From: Streptomyces chryseus
GTDB lineage: Bacteria > Actinomycetota > Actinomycetes > Streptomycetales > Streptomycetaceae
Length of the DNA stretch: 64,000 nucleotides
Assembly: GCF_014650755.1 (NCBI RefSeq)
Contig: NZ_BMVO01000003.1
Coordinates: 1 to 64,000, forward strand
Direction: 5' to 3'
Shown here: positions 37,976-44,916 of the stretch, piece after piece
Layout: every line of letters begins with the position of its first letter
How positions within the stretch are numbered: the first letter of the stretch is position 1
Notes under the pieces: generated by a model
Databases searched by the model: none
What the model was told of the DNA's origin: nothing
Seen by the model: only the letters and a program-made list of their open reading frames with translations
Made by a program: the position numbers and the translations under genes

Positions 37976-38935
37976 ATGGACGCGATGGAACGAGAAGCCG
38001 ACGAGGGCGACGACCTGCTCAGCGAACTGCTGAAGCCCCTGCGTCTGACCGGCGTCTTCGACAGCCGCTGGCACGTGAACGCCCCCTGGGCCATCGAGGG
38101 CGACGCCGAGCAGAGCTGCGCCGTACTCCACTACATCGTCGAGGGCGGATGCTGGATCAGCGGTGAGGGCCAGACCCCGCTCGAACTGAACGCGGGCGAC
38201 CTCGCCGTCTTCCCGACCGGGATCGCGCACCGGCTCTCCGACCGGCCGGACCGGCAGGGGGTGCCGCTGCGCGCCGTGCTGCCCGAGCGCCAGCCGGGCA
38301 CGTCGGGCGAGATCAGGATCGAGGGGAAGGGGCCGGAGAGCCGGTTGCTGTGCGCCGGGCTGCACTACGACGCGAGCGCCGCCACGGGCCTCTACAAGGC
38401 GCTGCCGTGGGCCCTGGTCCTCGACGGGCCGCAGGTCGCCGCCGAGCCGCTGCTGCGCGACACGCTGCGGCTGCTCGCGGCGCCGGACCGGCCGGTGGGG
38501 CCCGGCGACCGGCTCATCACGCTGCGCGCGTTCGAGATGGCGCTGGTGCTCGCGCTGCGGCCGCTGCTGCGGGAACTGGCCCACAACCCGGCGGCGCTGC
38601 CGGTGCTGCGGCACCCCGGGATCAGCCGCGCCATGGTGATCATCGCGACCCGGTTCGCGGAGCCGTGGACCATCGAGTCGCTCGCCCGCGAGGTCGGGAT
38701 GTCCCGGTCGGCGTTCACCGCCGCCTTCCGCAGCCTCGTCGGGGACGCGCCGGCGCGCCATCTGACGGGGCGGCGGATGCAGGAGGCGGCGCGGCTGCTG
38801 GGGGAGACGACGGTGGCGCAGTCGGCGGTGCCCCAGCGGGTCGGCTACCAGAGCTCGGTGGGCTTCCATCTCGCGTTCCGCAAGTGGTTCGGCACGACGC
38901 CGGGCGAGTACCGGACGGCGGCCGGCGTGGCGTAG
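37976..38935 (+). CDS. AraC family regulator with cupin domain
   Basis: About 319 residues. The N-terminal cupin sensor (about 15-190, with AVLHYIVEGGCWISGEG and DLAVFPTGIAHRL) resembles the cupin_6 group. The C-terminal AraC/XylS DNA-binding domain (about 215-318) has two helix-turn-helices: WTIESLAREVGMSRSAFTAA and VAQSAVPQRVGYQSSVGFHL. ATG 37976 or 37985 may be the start. Close relatives typically activate a divergent oxidoreductase gene, here the NmrA-like one; the flavin monooxygenase group 215 bp downstream on the same strand could also be a target. Inducer unknown. A terminator-like hairpin follows. Confidence 0.88.
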   Translation: MDAMEREADEGDDLLSELLKPLRLTGVFDSRWHVNAPWAIEGDAEQSCAVLHYIVEGGCWISGEGQTPLELNAGDLAVFPTGIAHRLSDRPDRQGVPLRAVLPERQPGTSGEIRIEGKGPESRLLCAGLHYDASAATGLYKALPWALVLDGPQVAAEPLLRDTLRLLAAPDRPVGPGDRLITLRAFEMALVLALRPLLRELAHNPAALPVLRHPGISRAMVIIATRFAEPWTIESLAREVGMSRSAFTAAFRSLVGDAPARHLTGRRMQEAARLLGETTVAQSAVPQRVGYQSSVGFHLAFRKWFGTTPGEYRTAAGVA

Positions 38936-38954
38936 GGCCGGGCGGGTGCGCGGA

Positions 38955-38989
38955 CCGGCGGGGCTGGAGCGGTTCTCCGGCCCCGCCGG
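38955..38989. terminator. Hairpin after the AraC gene
   Basis: Exact 10-bp arms CCGGCGGGGC (38955-38964) and GCCCCGCCGG (38980-38989), 15-nt loop, 20 bp after the araC stop. It separates araC from the monooxygenase transcript. Confidence 0.6.
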
Positions 38990-39149
38990 CGTGTGGGGCG
39001 ACGGCCCGGCAGACAGCCGTGGGGCCCGCCGGGGGCGGATTTCGGTCCCGACTGGCCGGTTCATAAGGACCGGTGGACGGGTGTTCATTGCCCGGACAGG
39101 CGCGGACAGACAGGCTCGGCAGCGGCAGTGCCGTTCCGTATGAGGAGAA

Positions 39150-40619
39150 ATGGTGACGAGGTCCGGTCAGGATTATCTGGAATCGCTGCGAGACGGCCGA
39201 GAGGTGTGGCTGGACGGCGAGCGCGTCAAGGACGTCACCCGGCACCCCGCCTTCCGCAACACCGCGGGCTCCGTCGCCCGCCTCTTCGACCTCGCGCACG
39301 ACTCCGCGCACACACCCGTCCTCACCTCGGACGGCGTCCACCGCGCGTACACGATCCCGCGGTCCTACGAGGACCTGGTCGCCCGCCGCCGGGCCTACAA
39401 GGTGTGGGCGGAGGCGAGCTTCGGCTTCCTCGGCCGTACGCCCGACTACATGGCCGGCGGCGCCGCCGGGTTCGCCGCGCTCCCGCAGGTCTTCACCACG
39501 GAGTCGTTCGACGGAGCCCCCAACGCCCTTGCCTACCACCGGCGGCTCGCCGAGGGCGACCTCTACCCGACGTTCACCATCACCAACCCGCAGATCGACC
39601 GGACCCGCTCCGCCTCCGAGCAGGAGGAGGACGACCTGGTGGTCCGCGTCGTCGCCGAGCGGGACGGCGGGATCGTCGTACGCGGCGCCAAGATGATCGG
39701 CACCGGCGCCGTCTTCGGCAACGAGGTCATCGTCGGGACGATCGAGCCGCTCGCCCCCAAGGACGTCGAGCACGCGGTGTGCTTCTCCGTGCCGATCGAC
39801 ACCCCGGGCCTGAAGTTCCTGTCCCGCACGTCGTACGAGGCGCAGGCGCGCAGCGTCTTCGACAACCCGCTCTCCTCCCGCTTCGACGAGAACGACGCGC
39901 TCCTGGTCTGCGAGGACGTCTTCGTACCGTGGGAGAACGTCCTGGCCTACCGCAACGTCGACGCGAGCTTCTCGATGTGGTGGCGGACCCCGGCGTACGT
40001 GAACTTCGTGCACCAGGCCGCCACGCGCTTCTGGACCAAACTGGAGTTCCTCACCGGCCTCGCCATCCTCATCACGAAGGCCAACAACACCTACGAGCTG
40101 CCCCCCGTCACCCAGGCCATCGGCCGGCTGATGGGCAAGGTGGCCCAGGCGAAGGCGTTCGTGCTGGCCGCCGAGGCGTCGTACGAGAACGTCGAGGGCG
40201 GGCAGGGCGTGCGGCCCGGCAAGGAGATCTCGTACGCGCAGCGCATCATGGCCGGTGAGCTCTACCCGCAGGCCGTGCAGGAGATCAAGATGCTCGCGGG
40301 CGGCGGCGTCATCCAGCTGCCGGCGTCCGGCGAGGACCTGCTGCACCCGGAACTCGGGCCGCTGGTGAAGAAGTACATCCGCTCGCCCGGGCACCCCGCC
40401 GAGGACCGGATCAAGCTGCTCAAGCTGGCCTGGGACGCGCTCGGTTCGGAGTTCGCCGGACGGCACGAGCAGTACGAGCGCTTCTACCACGGCGCCCCGC
40501 ACATCTATCTCGTGCAGCAGGTCTGGGAGGGCGACACCGGCGCGTGCGAATCGCTCGCGCAGGCCTGCCTCGACGGGTACACCCTGAAGGCGGGCGGCGG
40601 GGAGCGCCCGGCGCTGTGA
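39150..40619 (+). CDS. HpaB-type FADH2-dependent aromatic monooxygenase
   Basis: A 489-residue member of the 4-hydroxyphenylacetate 3-hydroxylase (HpaB) family, acyl-CoA-dehydrogenase fold. The N-terminal domain begins SGQDYLESLRDGREVWLDGE, the typical family start; the middle carries YPTFTITNPQIDR, VCEDVFVPWENVL and the C-terminal helices with GRLMGKVAQAKAF. Such enzymes take reduced FAD from a separate reductase and ortho-hydroxylate phenols or related aromatics. No HpaC-like flavin reductase is in this window, so it would have to be borrowed. ATG 39150 follows GAGGAGAA; GTG 39153 is adjacent. Its stop overlaps the MFS start, so the two are coupled. Confidence 0.92.
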   Translation: MVTRSGQDYLESLRDGREVWLDGERVKDVTRHPAFRNTAGSVARLFDLAHDSAHTPVLTSDGVHRAYTIPRSYEDLVARRRAYKVWAEASFGFLGRTPDYMAGGAAGFAALPQVFTTESFDGAPNALAYHRRLAEGDLYPTFTITNPQIDRTRSASEQEEDDLVVRVVAERDGGIVVRGAKMIGTGAVFGNEVIVGTIEPLAPKDVEHAVCFSVPIDTPGLKFLSRTSYEAQARSVFDNPLSSRFDENDALLVCEDVFVPWENVLAYRNVDASFSMWWRTPAYVNFVHQAATRFWTKLEFLTGLAILITKANNTYELPPVTQAIGRLMGKVAQAKAFVLAAEASYENVEGGQGVRPGKEISYAQRIMAGELYPQAVQEIKMLAGGGVIQLPASGEDLLHPELGPLVKKYIRSPGHPAEDRIKLLKLAWDALGSEFAGRHEQYERFYHGAPHIYLVQQVWEGDTGACESLAQACLDGYTLKAGGGERPAL

Positions 40620-42034
40620 AGGGCTCTGCCAAGGCGGCCCTCGCGCTGCTCGCCTCCACCCAGCTGCTGCTCATCATGGACACCGCGATCGTCAACGTCG
40701 CTCTGCCCTCGATCGGCGAGGACCTCGGCTCGGGCTCGGCGGGTCTGTCGTGGGTGGCCAACGCCTACCTCATCACCTTCGGCGGGCTGCTGCTGCTCGG
40801 CGGGCGCGCCGCCGACCTCCTGGGCCACCGGCGGCTGTTCGTCGCCGGACTCGTCCTGCTGGCGGCCGCCTCCGCCGCCGGCGGGCTCGCGCACACCTCC
40901 GGCGCGCTCGTGGCCGCCCGCGCCGTCCAGGGCGTGGGGGCCGCGCTGGCCGCGGCGGCGGCGTTCGCCCTGCTGCTGATCCTGTTCCCGCACGGGCCCG
41001 CCCGGCACAAGGCGCTCGGCGCGTTCGCGGCGATGGGCGGGCTCGGCGGTGTCCTGGGGACCGTCCTCGGCGGGGTCCTCACCGACCTGCTCGGCTGGCG
41101 CTCGACCTTCTGGCTCAACGTGCTGGTCGGGCTGGTCCTCGGCGTACTCGCGCTGCGCCTCCTCGACGGCGGTACGCGCTCCGCCGAGCGCGGCTTCGAC
41201 GTCGGCGGCGCGCTCGCCGTCACCGGGGGGCTCGGCCTGATCGCGTACGCCCTCGTCGGCGCGGGCGAGGCTGGCCGGCCCGGCGGGCGGACGCTGGCCG
41301 CCGGCGGCGCCGGGGTGCTGCTGCTCGTCGTCTTCGCCGTACTGGAGGCAAGGGTCGCGCGCCCGCTGGTACCGCCGGCCGTGCTGCGGCGGCCCGCCCT
41401 GCGGCTCGCCAACGCACTGAGCGCGCTCGGCCAGACGGCGCTCTTCCCGATGTTCTTCCTCGTCAGCCTCTACCTCCAGAGCGTGCTCGGTCACTCGCCG
41501 CTCTTCGGCGGCCTCGGGCTGCTCCCGCTGTCGGTCGTCGTCGTGCTCACCGCGCCGCAGAGCGGGCGCCTCATCGCCCGCCTCGGACTGCGCTCCACCA
41601 TGACGCTCGGCTTCGGACTGCTCTTCGTCGGTACGGCCTGGCTGGGCCTCGCGCTCGCCGCCGAAGGCACCTTCTTCTCCACCGTCCTCGCCCCGAGCCT
41701 GGTGCTCGGCGTCGCGCTGCCGCTGGTCATGGTCACCACCAATGTGGCCGCGACGGCCGAGGCGTCGCCCGAGGAGACGGGACTCGCCTCCGGACTGGTC
41801 AACACCAGCCAGCAGTTCGGCTCGGTGCTCGGTCTCGCGGTCCTCGTCACCGTCGCCACCACCGTCACGGACGCGTCCGCCGGCGCCGCGGCCGAGACGG
41901 CGGGCTTCCGGGCCGCGCTGCTCGTCGGCGCCGCCCTCGCCGGCCTCGCCGCGCTGCTCTCCACCCGGTTGCGCCTCCCCGCACCGGCCGAACTCCCGGC
42001 ACCTCGGGAGCGGGCGGGGGACGCCTTGAAGTAG
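40616..42034 (+). CDS. MFS exporter (DHA2 type) coupled to the HpaB-like gene
   Basis: A 472-residue major facilitator with 12-14 helices. GTG 40616 overlaps the HpaB-type stop by GTGA (40616-40619). Motif blocks: MDTAIVNVALPSIGEDLG in helix 1, LLLLGGRAADLLGHRR (motif A) after helix 2, and VLGTVLGGVLTDLLGWR (motif C region) in helix 5. The tight coupling suggests that it exports the product, or imports the substrate, of the monooxygenase group. No dedicated repressor is adjacent. A 304-bp gap without a gene follows before the PrnB-like gene. Confidence 0.9.
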   Translation: MKGSAKAALALLASTQLLLIMDTAIVNVALPSIGEDLGSGSAGLSWVANAYLITFGGLLLLGGRAADLLGHRRLFVAGLVLLAAASAAGGLAHTSGALVAARAVQGVGAALAAAAAFALLLILFPHGPARHKALGAFAAMGGLGGVLGTVLGGVLTDLLGWRSTFWLNVLVGLVLGVLALRLLDGGTRSAERGFDVGGALAVTGGLGLIAYALVGAGEAGRPGGRTLAAGGAGVLLLVVFAVLEARVARPLVPPAVLRRPALRLANALSALGQTALFPMFFLVSLYLQSVLGHSPLFGGLGLLPLSVVVVLTAPQSGRLIARLGLRSTMTLGFGLLFVGTAWLGLALAAEGTFFSTVLAPSLVLGVALPLVMVTTNVAATAEASPEETGLASGLVNTSQQFGSVLGLAVLVTVATTVTDASAGAAAETAGFRAALLVGAALAGLAALLSTRLRLPAPAELPAPRERAGDALK

Positions 42035-42338
42035 AGGCCGCGGCGGGCGGTGTCGAGGGGCGCCGCCCGCCCGTGCGCGGGACTCGCCCGCGCTCCGGCG
42101 CGCGTCAGGGCGCACTGTACGGCACGGGCCGAACCGCCCGGCGTACGGCGCTCGCGACGGCCGGACACCACGCGAACGGCCGGCCACGAGCCGCCCGCCG
42201 CGACTGATACGGGGCCGCCACCACGGACCGCACCACCGCACTGCGCAAGCCTCCGCCGCGCCCACGCCGCGTCGGACCCACGCCGTCGGCCGCACCGCAT
42301 GGCATCCACCGCATCCCACCGCCCGAGGGGGCCCTTCC
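42035..42338. other. Gap between MFS and PrnB-like genes
   Basis: 304 bp with no supported gene. The open frames here are Arg/Pro/Ala-rich noise. No clear promoter or terminator was seen, so the four-gene group may still be one transcript or the PrnB-like gene may have its own weak promoter. Confidence 0.4.
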
Positions 42339-43493
42339 ATGATCACGCACGTCACGTACCTGCGGGACGCCGCCGACTTCGTCGCGCCCGGTCTCGACGC
42401 GCGCAACGAGCCGCGCTACCGGATATCCGAGATACGCCGGGCCGACCCGCTGGCCGCCGACCCGCTGCTCGCCGTACTGCCCGCGATGAACCGCGACGCC
42501 GACGTGCCGGCGCTCACCGTCGCCCTGCGCACCCTGCTGCCGCTGCCCGCCGTCGTGGCCCGGTGGAACGTCGTCGAGGCGCTCGCCGCCATGCGCGACC
42601 TCGGCATGTTCCTCGGTTCGCTCAAACGGCACGGCACCGAGCCGCTGACCGTCGTCCCCGAGGCCGGGCCGGTCCTGGAGGCGCTGGGGCGGCGTACCGA
42701 CATGGTGCCGCGCGACACCGTGCACCACTACACGACGTGGAACCCGATCGGCGCGCGCCAGCGCATGTTCACGGGGGAGGAGATGGAGGGCAACCTCCAG
42801 GACGCCGTCCGTATGGTCTTCCCCAGCCTCGCCGCCTCGCTCGACACCTGCGCCGCGCTGGCCCGCCTCGAACCGCACGATCCGGGCTTCGCCGTCGCAC
42901 TCGACCGCACGGCGCAGCACGTCCAGTCGATGGTCGACTCCATCGACTTCACCGTCGCCAACGTCTCCCCGGTCTTCTTCGCCCAGGTCCTGCGCCCGTA
43001 CTTCGAGGAGGTGGACGTGGCGGGCCACGCCTTCCTCGGACCCGCCGCGGCCCAGGTCCCGCTGTGGCTGGTCGACCTGACGCTGTGGCAGTGCGACCAC
43101 AACAGCCCGGAGTACGACGCTTTCCTCGCCGAGTCGGTGCGGTACTCGCTGCCCTCCTGGCGCGACTTCCACGCCGCGCACCGCGTCGGCACCTCCGCCG
43201 TCTCCCGGCTGGCCGCCGCGACCGACTGGGCGGCCGCCGACCGGCTGTCCCCGCAGCTCGCCGCCTCCGCCGTCTCCCTGGCCCGTGTCCTGCGCATCCT
43301 CAAGACCTTCCGGGCGCGCCACATCGGCATCGCCCGCAAGGCGTACAGCGAGGATGTGCGGCTGTACGAGGTGGGCTCCGGCGGCGCGCCGATCGAGCTG
43401 CTGCGCTCGGTGCTCGACCTGACCCGGGACAACGAGACCCTCGTGCGCCGCGCCACCGCCCGCCCGCGCACCCCGGTCGCCTCCCACGCCTGA
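42339..43493 (+). CDS. PrnB-like heme enzyme (tryptophan/indoleamine dioxygenase superfamily)
   Basis: A 384-residue protein matching, from memory, PrnB (monodechloroaminopyrrolnitrin synthase, about 360 residues), which rearranges 7-chlorotryptophan to an aminophenylpyrrole. Shared blocks: the segment with EALAAMRDLGMFLGSLKRHG (80-99), the TTWNPIGARQR loop (132-142), SPVFFAQVLRPYFEEV (210-225) and the heme-ligand helix FRARHIGIARKAY (324-336). His328, Tyr336 and Ser347 have the same spacing as PrnB His313 (proximal ligand), Tyr321 and Ser332 (active site). A heme oxidase acting on tryptophan or an indole is therefore likely. The FAD monooxygenase gene starts 11 bp downstream. No halogenase is near, so chlorinated substrate is not implied. 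Confidence 0.82.
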   Translation: MITHVTYLRDAADFVAPGLDARNEPRYRISEIRRADPLAADPLLAVLPAMNRDADVPALTVALRTLLPLPAVVARWNVVEALAAMRDLGMFLGSLKRHGTEPLTVVPEAGPVLEALGRRTDMVPRDTVHHYTTWNPIGARQRMFTGEEMEGNLQDAVRMVFPSLAASLDTCAALARLEPHDPGFAVALDRTAQHVQSMVDSIDFTVANVSPVFFAQVLRPYFEEVDVAGHAFLGPAAAQVPLWLVDLTLWQCDHNSPEYDAFLAESVRYSLPSWRDFHAAHRVGTSAVSRLAAATDWAAADRLSPQLAASAVSLARVLRILKTFRARHIGIARKAYSEDVRLYEVGSGGAPIELLRSVLDLTRDNETLVRRATARPRTPVASHA

Positions 43494-43504
43494 AGGGCCC
43501 CATC

Positions 43505-44791
43505 ATGACCCACATCCTGATCGCGGGCGGCGGCATCGCCGGACTCACCGCCGCCCTGAGCCTGCACGCGGCCGGTTTCCGCCGGATCACCGTGGCCGAG
43601 GCCGCGCGCGAGATCCAGCCGGTCGGCGCCGGGCTGAACATCATGCCCAACGCCGTGCGCGAACTCGACGCGCTCGGGCTCCTCGGCGTGCTCGACCAGC
43701 AGGCCGTGCGCACCCGCGAGCTGCGCTACTACCACTGCTCCGGCGGCCTGATCTCCCGCGAGCCGCGCGGCCTCGGCGCCGGCTACCGCTGGCCGCAGCT
43801 CTCGGTCCACCGGGGCCACCTGCAGCTCGCCCTGGCCGCCGCGGTACGGGAGCGGCTGGGCCCGGACGCCGTCGTCGGCGGTGTGCGGGTGTCCCGGGTG
43901 ACACCGCTGCCGAGCGGCCGGGCGCGCGTGAAGCTGGAGCACCGCGACGACACGACGCGCGGGTACGCCGCGCTGGAGCCCGACGTGCTGATCGGCGCCG
44001 ACGGCATCCGCTCCACCGTCCGCACCGCCTTCCACCCGGGCAGCGGCGAGCCGCTGTGGAACGGCATGCTCGTGTGGCGCGGCACCTCGCGGATGCCCGC
44101 CGAACGGGCCGGCACGTTCATGTGCGTCGCGGGCTCCGACCGGCAGAAGGCCGTGATCTACCCGATGACCGAGCCGGACCCCCGGACCGGGGAGGTCCTG
44201 GTCAACTGGGCGCTCGCGATGCCCGCCGAGTCCGTCGACGACGCCGCGCGCGGCGACTGGAACCGGCCGGTCCCGGTCGGCAAGTTCCTGCGGCACTACG
44301 AGGGCTGGGAGTTCGACGGCGTCAGCGTCCCGGACGTACTGCGGGCCACCGAGCGCGCGTTCGAGTACCCGATGGTGGACATCGACCCGCTGGAGCGCTG
44401 GAGCCACGGCCGTACGACACTGATCGGCGACGCGGCCCACGCCATGTACCCGATCGGGTCGAACGGCGCGACCCAGTCGATCGTCGACGCCCGCGCCCTG
44501 GCCCACGCCATGGCCCGGCACGCCGACCCGGCCGAGGCCCTCGCGGCGTACGAGGCCGACCGCAGGCCCGCGATGACCGAACTCCAGCGGGCCAACCGGC
44601 GGCTGGGGCCCGAGGTCGTCATCAATCTGGCGCACGAGCGGGCGTCCGGCGGATTCACCGACATCGACGAGGTGATCCCGGCCGAGGAACGGGCGGCCGT
44701 CTTCGCCCGGTACGCGGCGACCGGCGCGTTCGACCCGGCCACCGTCAACCTCGGATCGCCGTACGACGTGGGGACGCACGCCCTGCGATGA
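43505..44791 (+). CDS. FAD-dependent monooxygenase (PhzS/salicylate hydroxylase-like)
   Basis: A 428-residue class A flavoprotein hydroxylase. FAD motifs: ILIAGGGIAGLTAALSLHAA (GxGxxG, about 4-23), LIGADGIRSTVRTAF (the DG motif, about 162-176) and LIGDAAHAMYPIGSNGATQS (the GD motif, about 304-323). Such enzymes use NAD(P)H directly and hydroxylate aromatic rings; sequence flavour is close to PhzS and other flavin-dependent oxidoreductases. ATG 43505 lies 11 bp after the PrnB-like stop, so the two are co-transcribed. Probable role: tailoring of the PrnB-like or HpaB-like product. Confidence 0.9.
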   Translation: MTHILIAGGGIAGLTAALSLHAAGFRRITVAEAAREIQPVGAGLNIMPNAVRELDALGLLGVLDQQAVRTRELRYYHCSGGLISREPRGLGAGYRWPQLSVHRGHLQLALAAAVRERLGPDAVVGGVRVSRVTPLPSGRARVKLEHRDDTTRGYAALEPDVLIGADGIRSTVRTAFHPGSGEPLWNGMLVWRGTSRMPAERAGTFMCVAGSDRQKAVIYPMTEPDPRTGEVLVNWALAMPAESVDDAARGDWNRPVPVGKFLRHYEGWEFDGVSVPDVLRATERAFEYPMVDIDPLERWSHGRTTLIGDAAHAMYPIGSNGATQSIVDARALAHAMARHADPAEALAAYEADRRPAMTELQRANRRLGPEVVINLAHERASGGFTDIDEVIPAEERAAVFARYAATGAFDPATVNLGSPYDVGTHALR

Positions 44792-44916
44792 TCCCCAGCG
44801 CCCCCGTGCGCCGTGGTGGCGGAGAGCGGGGTGCCACTACCTTCGTGGGGGAAAGGCCGGACACACACCGCCGTGCGTCCGACCCGGTTCGTATGTCCCC
44901 TGCGAAGGTGGAACAC

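Noticed and set aside
42050..43504. N-terminal extension of the FAD monooxygenase (913-residue frame)
   Set aside because: The extension is Arg-rich noise antisense or out of frame to the PrnB-like gene; the family start is at 43505.
39150..44791. Complete pyrrolnitrin cluster
   Set aside because: No tryptophan halogenase, PrnC or Rieske PrnD is present, and two unrelated flavin monooxygenases replace them.
44056..44916. Longer start for glgP
   Set aside because: The frame lies over the real FAD monooxygenase; the phosphorylase N-terminus and a ribosome binding site are at 44917.
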